A stretch of 64,000 bases of DNA, taken from assembly GCF_022347745.1 (NCBI RefSeq), contig NZ_JAKRGC010000003.1, positions 1 to 64,000 on the forward strand. The letters are read 5' to 3'. Position 1 is the first letter of the stretch. Every line of letters starts with the position of its first letter. A program made the position numbers and the translations under genes. The stretch comes from Streptomyces sp. OfavH-34-F. GTDB taxonomy: Bacteria; Actinomycetota; Actinomycetes; Streptomycetales; Streptomycetaceae. The notes under the pieces were generated by a model. That model saw only the letters and a list, made by a program, of their open reading frames with translations, was not told the DNA's origin and searched no databases. Positions 45,421 through 53,682 of this stretch are shown piece after piece.

Positions 45421-46377
45421 GTGAAGTACGGCATCTATGTGCCCAACTGCTGGAACTACGGCTCCGTCGCCGCCCTCACCCGGCTGGCCCGCGCCGCCGA
45501 ACACGCGGGATGGGACGGCTTCTTCATCTGGGACCACCTCTTCGTCGCGGACGACATCCCGGTGGTGGACCCCCAGATCGCCCTGGCCTCGATCGCGGCG
45601 GCGACCGCACCGGACGGCCTCCGGCACATCGGCGCGCTCGTCACCCCTCTGGCGCGCCGCCGCCCGTGGAAGGTGGCCCGGGAAACGGCCGCCCTCCAGG
45701 AACTGTCCCAGGGACGGCTCGTCGTCGGGGTGGGACTGGGCAGGCCACCCGAGTACGACTTCGCCACCGGGGAGCCGGCCACGTCGGCCGCACGTGCCGC
45801 CGCACTCGACGACGGGCTGGAACTCCTGAAACTGTTCTGGGAGGGCAAACCCGTCCGGTGGAGCGCACCGGACGGCGACCGGCCGGCCTCCGGCCGTACG
45901 ACGGAGGTCGACGCTCCCGCCTTTCTCCCCGCTCCCGTTCCCAGGCCGCCCGTCTGGGTCGCGGGCGCCATCCAGTACGACGATCCCGACGCGGAGCGAG
46001 CCGCCACCGGACCGTCGGCCGGCGGGGGCGGCCGCAGGTCCGCGGAACGGACCGTGCGGCAGCCGCGCCGCCCCTTCCGGCGGGCCGCCGCCCACGACGG
46101 GCTGTTCCCGGTGCGGATGCCCTGGGACAACGCCCATCCCCTCAGCCCGCAGGACCTGTCCCGGGCCATCCGGCTCACCTTCCCCACCCAGCCGCCTCCC
46201 CGCGACTACGACATCGTGGTGACGGGGCGCAGCGCGGGGCCCGACGCTCCCGTCCCCCCGGGCGACCTGGACGCCTACGAGGAGCGGGGCGCGACGTGGT
46301 GGCTGGAGGCGATGCCCGACCTCGCCACGCTCGAAGAGGCGCAGGCCGCGATCGCCGCGGGACCTCCCACGCGCTAG
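45421..46377 (+). CDS. Luciferase-like (LLM-class) flavin- or F420-dependent oxidoreductase
   Basis: A 318-residue protein with the luciferase-like barrel. MKYGIYVPNCWNYG opens strand 1, DGFFIWDHLF follows, and RRRPWKVARETAALQELSQGR and VGVGLGRPPEYDF are family marks. It lies 10 bases after the copper amine oxidase gene with GGAG before GTG 45421. It could hydroxylate or oxidise an intermediate, including the beta-lysine carbon chain or a nitrogen. The central segment around 190-240 is divergent and Arg/Gly-rich (about AGGGGRRSAERT), unlike normal members, so part of the barrel may be remodelled. The cofactor is unclear. A hairpin follows its stop. Confidence 0.85.
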   Translation: MKYGIYVPNCWNYGSVAALTRLARAAEHAGWDGFFIWDHLFVADDIPVVDPQIALASIAAATAPDGLRHIGALVTPLARRRPWKVARETAALQELSQGRLVVGVGLGRPPEYDFATGEPATSAARAAALDDGLELLKLFWEGKPVRWSAPDGDRPASGRTTEVDAPAFLPAPVPRPPVWVAGAIQYDDPDAERAATGPSAGGGGRRSAERTVRQPRRPFRRAAAHDGLFPVRMPWDNAHPLSPQDLSRAIRLTFPTQPPPRDYDIVVTGRSAGPDAPVPPGDLDAYEERGATWWLEAMPDLATLEEAQAAIAAGPPTR

Positions 46378-46409
46378 CGCGGCGCCCCCGCCCTGCGCGG
46401 GCGCCGCGC
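46377..46409 (+). other. Hairpin between the luciferase-like and FemAB-like genes
   Basis: An 11-bp perfect stem (46377-46387 with 46399-46409) and an 11-base loop start at the last base of the TAG stop codon. It could reduce read-through to the FemAB-like and hydrolase genes or stabilise the upstream message. Confidence 0.6.
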
Positions 46410-46449
46410 CGCACAGACCGAGTGAACAGACGACGACGCGGGAGTACGA

Positions 46450-47595
46450 GTGACCGATATCCAGCTCCTTTCCCTGGCAGAAGCGCAGCGGTCGCGGGAC
46501 TGGGCCGGACTGTGCGGCTCGGCGGACCTCTTCGCCCATCCCACGTGGCTGGCGGTCGAACGCACGGGTTCCGGGCCCTGGGTTCCGGCCGAGAGCGCCT
46601 GCCTCGCCCTGTCGGAGAACGGGCGTACGACCATGGGGATGACCTTGCAGCAGTTCGACACGTCCGTCGACGACGTCATCGTGCGGCCGGACCGGATGAT
46701 GCGCTCGCATCCGGCGTGGCGGGATCTGGCCGAGGACGAACTCGCGGACACCCTGCTGCCGTCCCTGGTGTGCGGCGGCTGGTTCAACTCCCGGATTCTG
46801 ACCCGTCCCGGCACGCCACCCGGGGAGGCCCGGACGGCCCGGAGAGCCCTCATCGCGGAAAGTCTCGCTCTGGGCCGTGACCGGGGCAGCGCCACCGTCG
46901 TCTACCCCTACCTCGACGCCGCGAGGACGGAACTGCGCGCCGACCTCCGGGACGCCGGGTTCGTGGAGATCCCGGCCCCGAACCGGCATGTGTTCCACAG
47001 CGACTACTCCAGCTACGACGAGTACTTCGGCAACGTCCTGAAAAGGAAGACGAGGAACCAGATACGCCGGGAGCTCAAACGGTTCGACGAGGCGGGCGTG
47101 AAGACCGCGCACGAACTCATGGACGACTCCAACGTCGAGAAGCTCGCACGGCTCGCCCACAACCTCGAGGTCAAGTACGGCCAGAAGTCCACCTACGAGC
47201 ACATGGCCGGATGGTTCTCCGCCATCGCCCGGCACACCCGGACCTCCGTCTTCACGGCCGAACTGGACGGCCGGCTCTTCGCGATGAGCATGTGGGTCCA
47301 CCACGAGGGCCGCATGTACGGATTCCACTGCGGCTTCGACTACGAGGTGGGCGAGGGGCTGCACACGTACTCGGTCGTGGTCTACCGCCTGCCCATCGCC
47401 TTCGCCTGCTCGGATTCGGGCACGCGGCACCTGGAGTACGGAGTGGGCGGCGACCACGCCAAGCTCACGCGAGGCACGGAGGCGGTCCCTCAGGTGCTGA
47501 GCGTCAAACCGCTCACCGCGCAGGCGGAAGCCGTGGTGGCGCGGCTGCGGGACGTTCCCGAGGGCCTCGCCGGCCCCGTGGGCACATGGGTGTGA
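46450..47595 (+). CDS. FemAB/BioF2-like GNAT-fold acyl- or aminoacyltransferase
   Basis: A 381-residue protein with the double GNAT fold of the FemABX/CelD-BioF2 group. The basic stretch KRKTRNQIRRELKRF near residue 197 and the C-terminal half with HYSVV-like core (GLHTYSVVVYRLPIAF) are typical. Relatives transfer amino acids from aminoacyl-tRNA to amines, or acyl groups from CoA. Leucyl caps are known on negamycin-type and blasticidin-type antibiotics, so tRNA-dependent leucylation as self-protection is an attractive guess. GTG 46450 has GGAG upstream. Its stop overlaps the hydrolase start by 4 bases, suggesting paired function (capping and release). Confidence 0.8.
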   Translation: MTDIQLLSLAEAQRSRDWAGLCGSADLFAHPTWLAVERTGSGPWVPAESACLALSENGRTTMGMTLQQFDTSVDDVIVRPDRMMRSHPAWRDLAEDELADTLLPSLVCGGWFNSRILTRPGTPPGEARTARRALIAESLALGRDRGSATVVYPYLDAARTELRADLRDAGFVEIPAPNRHVFHSDYSSYDEYFGNVLKRKTRNQIRRELKRFDEAGVKTAHELMDDSNVEKLARLAHNLEVKYGQKSTYEHMAGWFSAIARHTRTSVFTAELDGRLFAMSMWVHHEGRMYGFHCGFDYEVGEGLHTYSVVVYRLPIAFACSDSGTRHLEYGVGGDHAKLTRGTEAVPQVLSVKPLTAQAEAVVARLRDVPEGLAGPVGTWV

Positions 47596-48440
47596 GGCCG
47601 GTGCGTGCGCGCGTGGGTCCGGCGGGGCCCCCGGGCGCCCGCGCACCGGTGAGCGGGCTCCTCGGGCACGGCGACAGCGGCCCGCCCACGGGCAGCCCCG
47701 TCACCGTCGTACTCGTCCACGGCTGGTCGTGCTCACGGCGCCAGTGGAAGCACCAGCTACCGGCCCTGTCCCGGCGCTACCGCACCCTGGACCTCGATCT
47801 GCCGGGACACGGGGAGAGCCCCGCCGACCTGCTGGCCGGACCGCCGACCGTCGGGGCGCTGGCCGATTCCGTCGTCGCGCTGATGAAGGCCCGTGTCCCG
47901 AGCGGCCCGGTGGTGGTCGTCGGGCATTCCCTCGGCGCCGCGGTGGCCGTCGAGGTCGCACGCCGGGAGCCCGGGCGCGTCGTACACGTCATCTCGCTCG
48001 ACGGACTCGTCCACCTGGGCGTGTACGAGAAGCAGGACGAGGCCGCGGCGGCCGGGCTGCTGGCACCGCTGGTCGAGGACTTCGGGCGGTGCGGGGACTT
48101 CGGGGCCGCGGCGGTGCGCATGCTCGACGGCTTCGTCGTGGCGCGGGACCGCCTGCCCCGTGACGAACTGGCCGCCACGTGTTCGGCGCTCGACGCGCGT
48201 TTCGGCCTGGACCTGTACCGCTCGATCCTGGCCTGGGACATGCGCGAGGCCCTGGCGCACACGGCGGTCCCGGTGACCGCCGTGTGCGCCGCGGCCACCC
48301 TGTCGCCGTGGGTGCGCCGTCGCTACGGCACCCGGATCGGCCTCGTGCCCGTCCCGGACGTCGGCCACTTCCTGCACCTAGAGGCCCCCGAGGTCGTCAC
48401 CCCGCTCGTCCGGGAACTGATCGACACGCTCGCCCGATAG
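47592..48440 (+). CDS. Alpha/beta-hydrolase
   Basis: A 282-residue hydrolase. The oxyanion turn is LVHGWSCSRRQW, the nucleophile elbow VVGHSLGAAVA and the catalytic His lies in DVGHFLHLEAPE. It is a complete esterase/peptidase-like core with a small cap domain. GTG 47592 overlaps the FemAB-like stop (GTGA); ATG 47586 is an alternative two codons earlier. It may remove the group added by its partner or hydrolyse an ester intermediate. The last 63 bases overlap the end of the converging exporter gene. Confidence 0.88.
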   Translation: MRPVRARVGPAGPPGARAPVSGLLGHGDSGPPTGSPVTVVLVHGWSCSRRQWKHQLPALSRRYRTLDLDLPGHGESPADLLAGPPTVGALADSVVALMKARVPSGPVVVVGHSLGAAVAVEVARREPGRVVHVISLDGLVHLGVYEKQDEAAAAGLLAPLVEDFGRCGDFGAAAVRMLDGFVVARDRLPRDELAATCSALDARFGLDLYRSILAWDMREALAHTAVPVTAVCAAATLSPWVRRRYGTRIGLVPVPDVGHFLHLEAPEVVTPLVRELIDTLAR

Positions 48441-49670
48441 GGCGGCCGCCCGCTGCTCCCGCGGGGACGCCGTGTCCTTCGTCCTTTTCACGGTGGGGCC
48501 GCGACCGGCCACCGTGAAGAGGACGAAGGCCACCGCGGCGAGCACCTCGAAGCCGGCGGCCACGACGAGGGAACCGGAGAGGGACCAGGTGGCGATCGGC
48601 CCGCCGATACCCGCCCCGACGGCGTAGCCGGTGATCTTCAGGCTCGCGCCCGTGGTGAAGATCTGGCCGCGCAGCCGCTCCGGCGCCTCGCGGTGACGCA
48701 CGGCGAACAGGGCCGTCAGCTGCGGCCCCGCGCCCGCTCCGGCGAGCACCATCGCCACGAAGAGGTACACCGGTGAGACCGTGGCGGCGAGAAGGAACGC
48801 GGCGGCGAGGACCAGCGTGCTGCCGAGCACCGCCGTGTCGGGGCGCAGCGAGTCGGGGCGCTTCGCCAGGAGGGCGTTCGCGGCCAGCGAGGCCGCGGCG
48901 AGAGCGGCCAGCAGGAAGGTGCCGGAGTTCGCCCCGCCGAGCGCTTCCTCACCGAGGAGCGGGCTGCACGTGACGAGCATGCCGACACCGATGTACGAGA
49001 TCACGGAGGTGACGGTGGCGCGGGCGAGGAACCGGGCCCGCACGATGGCGACGAAGCCGGCGGCCAGGTCGGCGACGACCGACGTGTCCGGTCCGCGTCC
49101 GGACGCCGACGGGTTGCCGGGGAGCGTCCACGCGGCCGGCAGCGCGAGGATGATCAGCGCGACCGCCGCCACGACGCCGGACGTGGCACCGGCGAGGATG
49201 GCGATCGCTCCGGCGAGGGCCGGGCCCGTCAAGCTCGCCAGGTTGTACGTCATGGCGTCGAGCGCGTTGGCCCGCGGGAGCCTCCCCGGCTCCACCAGCC
49301 GGGGAAGCTGCGAGGTCCACCCGCCGGCCAGGGCGGGCCCGAGGAGCCCGCCGAACACGGCGGTCGCGATGACGACGGGCAGCGGGAGGTGCCCCAGGGT
49401 CAGCAGGATCGCCACGAGCACGGCGGAGTACGCGGCCAGGGCTCCGGTCAGCAGCCGCCCCGGCGCCGCCGACCTGTCGAGCATGGCTCCGAAGACGGGT
49501 CCGCCGACTGCCGCCGAGATCATGATTCCCGACAGGAGCGCCGAGCCCGCCGAGGCGGAGTCGGTGACCGCGATGCCCACCAGGAGCAGGGCCGGGCCCG
49601 ACATCTCGTCGCCGGTGCGCGCGGCAGCGGCCCCGGCGATGTAGAGCGGCAGTCTGTAACGTGTCGGCAT
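48378..49670 (-). CDS. MFS transporter, probable product exporter
   Basis: A 430-residue membrane protein with about 12 hydrophobic segments and MFS features (GPVFGAMLDRSAAPGRLLTG loop between helices 2 and 3; Gly-rich AGAGAGPQL). The basic/acidic tail follows helix 12. It probably exports the cluster's product and gives self-resistance. The ATG at 49670 lies in a promoter with GTAACG repeats, divergent from the CGNR regulator. Its 3' end overlaps the hydrolase gene by 63 bases. The open frame continues upstream of 49670 but would cross the operator region and the regulator gene. Confidence 0.9.
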   Translation of the reverse strand: MPTRYRLPLYIAGAAAARTGDEMSGPALLLVGIAVTDSASAGSALLSGIMISAAVGGPVFGAMLDRSAAPGRLLTGALAAYSAVLVAILLTLGHLPLPVVIATAVFGGLLGPALAGGWTSQLPRLVEPGRLPRANALDAMTYNLASLTGPALAGAIAILAGATSGVVAAVALIILALPAAWTLPGNPSASGRGPDTSVVADLAAGFVAIVRARFLARATVTSVISYIGVGMLVTCSPLLGEEALGGANSGTFLLAALAAASLAANALLAKRPDSLRPDTAVLGSTLVLAAAFLLAATVSPVYLFVAMVLAGAGAGPQLTALFAVRHREAPERLRGQIFTTGASLKITGYAVGAGIGGPIATWSLSGSLVVAAGFEVLAAVAFVLFTVAGRGPTVKRTKDTASPREQRAAALSGERVDQFPDERGDDLGGL

Positions 49671-49717
49671 GATTTTCACGTTACATGGTAACGGTGGATC
49701 CTCCCATAAGGCGTTAC
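49656..49717. promoter_or_regulatory. GTAACG/CGTTAC repeats at the exporter/CGNR divergent promoter
   Basis: CGTTAC-ATG-GTAACG (49679-49693) is a perfect inverted repeat. Single half-sites lie at 49656-49661 (GTAACG, inside the start of the exporter gene) and 49712-49717 (CGTTAC). Four half-sites within 62 bases of the two start codons point to control of both genes by the CGNR protein. Confidence 0.65.
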
Positions 49718-49727
49718 GCTCTTCCTC

Positions 49728-50327
49728 GTGCCCCCCAAGAACCAGCCTCGCGACCGGCCCCGGAGCGCCGGGGACGCCAGGGGCGACTCGTACACCCGCC
49801 ACTCCGTCCTGCAGACCGCTCAGCGCGCCGCCGACCTCGTCAACGTCCTGGCCGCGGAACGGGTCGCGCCGGAGGACGTCGTGGCCGTACTGCGCGAACA
49901 CGGCGAGGCCGACCCCCTGGACGTGTCGCGCGAGGACGTGGAGCAGATGCGCGTCGTGGCCGATTCCCTGCGGGACGTATTCGCCGCCCCCGACGTGGCC
50001 GAGGCCGCCTCGCGGCTGAACCGGCTGCTGGCGGAGGGCTCCGGCACGGCGCGCCTCACCTCGCACGACGGGCGCTCACCGTGGCACATCCACCTCGACG
50101 GCGACGACGAGGCGCCGTGGTCGGAGTGGTTCCTCGCCTCCTCCTGCATGGCCATGGCCGTCCTCATCTGGGACCGCCAGCGCCCTCCCGGCGGCGTGTG
50201 CGCGGCGTCGCGCTGCACCAACGTCTACGTCGCGGGCGGCAGCGGGGCGCCGCGCCGGTACTGCTCGGGCCGCTGCGCGACACGGGAGCGCGTGGCCAGC
50301 CACCGCCGCTCCCGGCCCGCCGGGTAG
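49728..50327 (+). CDS. CGNR zinc-finger transcriptional regulator
   Basis: A 199-residue protein. An N-terminal ligand-domain-like helical region (ABATE type, about 25-150) is followed by the CGNR-like zinc finger CAASRCTNVYV...RRYCSGRCATRERVASHR, with Cys pairs spaced as in the family; it reads C-T-N rather than C-G-N. Such proteins are stress or antibiotic-inducible regulators. It is divergent from the exporter across 57 bases with four GTAACG half-sites. GTG 49728 has no evident ribosome site, so the message may be leaderless. It is taken as the right border gene of the cluster. Confidence 0.8.
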   Translation: MPPKNQPRDRPRSAGDARGDSYTRHSVLQTAQRAADLVNVLAAERVAPEDVVAVLREHGEADPLDVSREDVEQMRVVADSLRDVFAAPDVAEAASRLNRLLAEGSGTARLTSHDGRSPWHIHLDGDDEAPWSEWFLASSCMAMAVLIWDRQRPPGGVCAASRCTNVYVAGGSGAPRRYCSGRCATRERVASHRRSRPAG

Positions 50328-50371
50328 CCCGTCCCACGCCGCCCAGGACGCGGCGCAGGAGAGCCGGTGCC

Positions 50372-51100
50372 TCACATCGCTCGCAGGCCGTGGGCGCGGA
50401 ACTGGTCGCGCACGCGGTCGATCAGAGCACCGTCCGGTACGGGGTTGTCCTTGAGGGGGAAGGGGAGGCCGAGCGCGTCGTACTTGGCCGCGCCGAGCTT
50501 GTGGAAGGGCAGGACGTCGACCCGGTCGATGTTGTGCAACGTCGCCAGGAAGCCGGCCAGTCCGTCGATGGCCGCGGGGTCGTCGGTCCAGCCGGGGACG
50601 AGGACGTAGCGGATCCAGGCGGGGGCGCCCAGCCGGGCCAGGCGGGTGGCGAAGTCGAGGGTCGGGGCGAGGTGCCCGCCGGTCAGGCGCCGGTAGACGC
50701 CGGCGTCGAAGGACTTGATGTCGAGCAGGACCAGGTCGGTGTCGGCGAGCAGCGCGTCGTCGGCCCTGCGGCCGAGGGCTCCGGAGGTGTCCAGGGCGGT
50801 GTGCAGGCCGAGTTCCTTGCACCGGTGCAGCACTTCGGCGGTGAAGGCGGACTGGAGCAGGGGTTCGCCTCCGGTGACGGTGACTCCTCCGCCGGCCCGG
50901 CCGGCGAACCGGCGGTACCGCTCGATGCGGGCCATGACCTCGTCCACGGTGACCTGCTGCCCGTCGCGCAGGTGCCAGGTGTCGGGGTTCGCGCAGTACA
51001 GGCAGCGCAGGGGGCAGCCGCTGAGGAAGAGGACGAACCGGGTTCCGGGCCCGTCCACGCCGGTGGACAGGTCCCAGGAGTGGATGCGGCCGGTGGTCAT
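50372..51100 (-). CDS. pflA: Pyruvate formate-lyase activating enzyme
   Basis: A 242-residue radical SAM glycyl-radical activase. The [4Fe-4S] motif is CPLRCLYC (CxxxCxxC) near residue 29, preceded by [14 protein letters not shown], and the SAM-binding VTGGEPLLQ lies near 75. It installs the glycyl radical on the formate-lyase encoded just upstream. The ATG at 51100 overlaps that gene's TGA (ATGA), so the two are strictly coupled. Length matches E. coli PflA (246). Both need low oxygen, in keeping with the dormancy genes around them. Confidence 0.95.
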   Translation of the reverse strand: MTTGRIHSWDLSTGVDGPGTRFVLFLSGCPLRCLYCANPDTWHLRDGQQVTVDEVMARIERYRRFAGRAGGGVTVTGGEPLLQSAFTAEVLHRCKELGLHTALDTSGALGRRADDALLADTDLVLLDIKSFDAGVYRRLTGGHLAPTLDFATRLARLGAPAWIRYVLVPGWTDDPAAIDGLAGFLATLHNIDRVDVLPFHKLGAAKYDALGLPFPLKDNPVPDGALIDRVRDQFRAHGLRAM

Positions 51101-53364
51101 CGGGCACCGTGGAACGTGCGGTTGATGACGTCGAGCTGCTGCTCGCGCGTGAGCCGGATGAAGTTGACGGCGTATCCGGAGACGCGGATGGTCAGCTCCG
51201 GGTAGTTGTCCGGGTGCTCCATCGCGTCTTCCAGCGTGGCGCGGTCGAGGACGTTGACGTTCATGTGGAAGCCGCCCTCGGCGGTGTACGCGTCGAGCAG
51301 ACCGACGAGGTGGCCGGCACGTTCCGCGGGGTCGTGGCCCAGGCCCTCGGGGGTGATGGTGGAGGTCAGCGAGATGCCGTCGCGTGCCTGGTCGTACGGG
51401 ATCTTGGCGACGGACAGGGCGGAGGCGGCCATGCCGTGGCGGTCGCGGCCGTTCATCGGGTTGGCGCCCGGGGCGAAGGGCGCACCGGCGCGGCGGCCGT
51501 CGGGGGTGTTGCCGGTGTGCTTGCCGTACACGACATTGGAGGTGATCGTGAGCACCGACTGGGTGTGCTCGGCGCCGCGATAGGTGGGGTGGCGGCGCAC
51601 CTTGGCCATGAAGGAGCGGACCAGGTCGACGGCGATGGCGTCGGCGCGGTCGTCGTCGTTGCCGTAGGCCGGATAGGCGCCCTCGACCTGGTAGTCGACG
51701 GCGAGTCCGGTGGCGTCCCGGACGACCTTGACGCGGGCGTACTTGACGGCCGAGAGGCTGTCGGCGGCCACGGAGAGGCCGGCGATGCCGCAGGCCATGG
51801 TGCGGTGGACCGGGTGGTCGTGCAGGGCCATCTCGATGCGTTCGTAGGCGTACTTGTCGTGCATGTAGTGGATGACGTTCAGGGCGTTGACGTAGGTCGC
51901 GGCGAGCCAGTCCAGCATCCGGTCGTAGGCGGCCGCCAGCTCGTCATGGTCCAGGTAATCACCGGTCAGCGGCGCCACAGCGGGGGCGACCTGTTGGCCG
52001 GTCATCTCGTCGCGGCCGCCGTTGATCGCGTACAGCAGGGCCTTGGCGAGGTTGACGCGGGCGCCGAAGAACTGCATCTGCTTGCCCGAGGCCATCGCGG
52101 AGACGCAGCAGGCGATGGCCGTGTCGTCGCCGGTGCGGGGGCGGAGCAGCTCGTCGGACTCGTACTGGAGGGAGCTGGTGTCGATGGACGCCTGGGCGCA
52201 GAACCGCTTGAAACCGGTGGGCAGCCGGGGGGACCAGAGCACGGTGAGGTTGGGCTCGGGGGCGGGGCCGAGGTTGTAGAGGGTCTGCAGGAAGCGGAAG
52301 GAGGTGCGGGTGACCAGCGGCCTGCCGTCCTCCCCGATGCCGCCGATGGACTCGGTGACCCAGGTCGGGTCGCCGGAGAACAGCGCGTCGTACTCCGGCG
52401 TGCGCAGGAACCGCACGATCCGCAGCTTGATCACGAAGTCGTCGACGAGCTCCTGGGCGCGGCTCTCGTCGATGCGCCCCTCGTCGAGGTCCCGCTGGAG
52501 GTAGACGTCCAGGAAGGTGGAGGTGCGGCCCAGGGACATGGCCGCGCCGTTCTGCTCCTTCACGGCGGCGAGGAATCCGAGGTACAGCCACTGGACGGCC
52601 TCGTGCGCGGTGGCCGCCGGACGGGAGACGTCGCAGCCGTAGGAGGCCGCCATGCGCTCCAGCTCGCCCAGCGCCTTGATCTGCTCGGCGAGTTCCTCGC
52701 GGTCGCGGATGACGTCGGGCGTGGACGGGATGGCGTCCAGGCGGGCGCGCTCGGCATGCTTGGACTCGATCAGCCGGGCGGTGCCGTACAGGGCGACGCG
52801 GCGGTAGTCGCCGATGATCCGGCCCCGCCCGTACGCGTCGGGCAGGCCCGTGATGATGCCGGCCTTGCGGGCGCGCAGCATCTCGGCGGTGTAGGCGTCG
52901 AAGACACCGTCGTTGTGGGTCTTGCGATACGTACCGAAGACGGTGGCGACGAACGGGTCCGGCTCGAATCCGTACGCGCGCAGCCCGTTCTCCACCATGC
53001 GCAGCCCGCCGTTGGGCATGATCGCCCGCTTCAGCGGAGCGTCGGTCTGCAGTCCGACGATCAGTTCACGGTCGCGGTCGATGTAGCCGGGCGCGTGGGA
53101 GGTGATCGTGGACGGCGTCGCGGCGTCGACGTCGAGCACGCCCCTGCGGCGCTCCTCGGGGAACAGCGCGGTGACGGCGTGCCACACGGCCAGGGTGCGG
53201 TCGGTGGGGCCGGCCAGGAACGCGGCGTCCCCCTCGTACGGCGTGTAGTTGGCCTGGATGAAGACCCGCACGTCGATGCGCTGCTGCCACTGCTCACCGG
53301 TGAATCCGCGCCACGCGGAGTCGGCGGGGCGGGTGTCGGCGGAAGGCCGGACGGTCACGGTCAT
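51097..53364 (-). CDS. pflB: Pyruvate formate-lyase (formate C-acetyltransferase)
   Basis: A 755-residue glycyl-radical enzyme (E. coli 760). It has adjacent catalytic cysteines Cys419-Cys420 (IACCVSAM) and the glycyl-radical loop RVSGYAVNF with Gly730. The double Cys marks true pyruvate formate-lyase rather than a diol dehydratase. It makes acetyl-CoA and formate without oxidising NADH, feeding the nearby AdhE. ATG 53364 was chosen because it gives the normal N-terminus. A GGGACC-rich site and the GGGCC-GAAG-GGCCC box lie upstream. Such an oxygen-labile enzyme in a largely aerobic organism points to use under hypoxia. Confidence 0.96.
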   Translation of the reverse strand: MTVTVRPSADTRPADSAWRGFTGEQWQQRIDVRVFIQANYTPYEGDAAFLAGPTDRTLAVWHAVTALFPEERRRGVLDVDAATPSTITSHAPGYIDRDRELIVGLQTDAPLKRAIMPNGGLRMVENGLRAYGFEPDPFVATVFGTYRKTHNDGVFDAYTAEMLRARKAGIITGLPDAYGRGRIIGDYRRVALYGTARLIESKHAERARLDAIPSTPDVIRDREELAEQIKALGELERMAASYGCDVSRPAATAHEAVQWLYLGFLAAVKEQNGAAMSLGRTSTFLDVYLQRDLDEGRIDESRAQELVDDFVIKLRIVRFLRTPEYDALFSGDPTWVTESIGGIGEDGRPLVTRTSFRFLQTLYNLGPAPEPNLTVLWSPRLPTGFKRFCAQASIDTSSLQYESDELLRPRTGDDTAIACCVSAMASGKQMQFFGARVNLAKALLYAINGGRDEMTGQQVAPAVAPLTGDYLDHDELAAAYDRMLDWLAATYVNALNVIHYMHDKYAYERIEMALHDHPVHRTMACGIAGLSVAADSLSAVKYARVKVVRDATGLAVDYQVEGAYPAYGNDDDRADAIAVDLVRSFMAKVRRHPTYRGAEHTQSVLTITSNVVYGKHTGNTPDGRRAGAPFAPGANPMNGRDRHGMAASALSVAKIPYDQARDGISLTSTITPEGLGHDPAERAGHLVGLLDAYTAEGGFHMNVNVLDRATLEDAMEHPDNYPELTIRVSGYAVNFIRLTREQQLDVINRTFHGAR

Positions 53365-53526
53365 GTCGTCATCTCCAAGAGGCGGCGGTCGGCGAGGCGG
53401 GCGGGGCCGTCCTCGCCTTCGATGTTCGTCGTCCGCATGTCGGCGGCCGAGGGCCGCGAAGGCCGTGCGCAGCCGCTGACCGGCCTCGTCGTTCCGGGCC
53501 GGCGGGGCCGGTGGTCCCGGTGTCGG

Positions 53527-53545
53527 GAGGGACCTTTCGCCCTCC
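53527..53545. promoter_or_regulatory. Degenerate dormancy box before pflB
   Basis: GGGAGGGACCTTTCGCCCTC resembles an imperfect form of the GGGCC-NTTC-GGCCC box, 163-181 bases before the pflB start. Similar GGGACC..TCG stretches occur at 55583-55595 and 60884-60904 (minus strand). They may serve the leftward genes; the match is weak. Confidence 0.35.
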
Positions 53546-53578
53546 GCTGGCGGCGCCGTGGCCGAACCGCCGGAAGTC

Positions 53579-53594
53579 AGGGCCGAAGGGCCCT
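53579..53594. promoter_or_regulatory. Dormancy-regulator box 1, AGGGCC-GAAG-GGCCCT
   Basis: A perfect 6-bp inverted repeat with a 4-base spacer, 89 bases before the universal stress protein start and 215 before pflB. It is one of four matching boxes in this block (others at 55596, 61057 and 63061). Confidence 0.75.
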
Positions 53595-53682
53595 CGGCGG
53601 ACCGCGCCGACTCACGGATGCTGAGACCAGTGAAGGGGCGGCCGACGCGGCCGGGCCCGTCGATCCCTAGGGAGGCACCCCC

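Larger units (their letters stand above)
33955..50327. other. Biosynthetic gene cluster for a hydrazine-containing beta-lysine pseudopeptide (predicted)
   Basis: Thirteen genes in three blocks. The left block (all minus) covers N-N bond formation, lysine aminomutase, SET protein, ATP-grasp ligase and methyltransferase. The right block (plus) covers copper amine oxidase, luciferase-like enzyme, FemAB-like transferase and hydrolase. The exporter and its divergent regulator follow. Tight gene overlaps and the divergent low-GC promoter gap at 42653-43391 tie the blocks together. The right border is taken as the CGNR regulator, since dormancy genes begin at 50372. The left border is the lipoprotein at 33443. 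No NRPS, PKS or RiPP precursor is visible. Confidence 0.8.

Noticed and set aside
51097-53364. Glycyl-radical diol or choline enzyme
   Set aside because: Adjacent Cys419-Cys420 and the near-identical glycyl loop mark true pyruvate formate-lyase.
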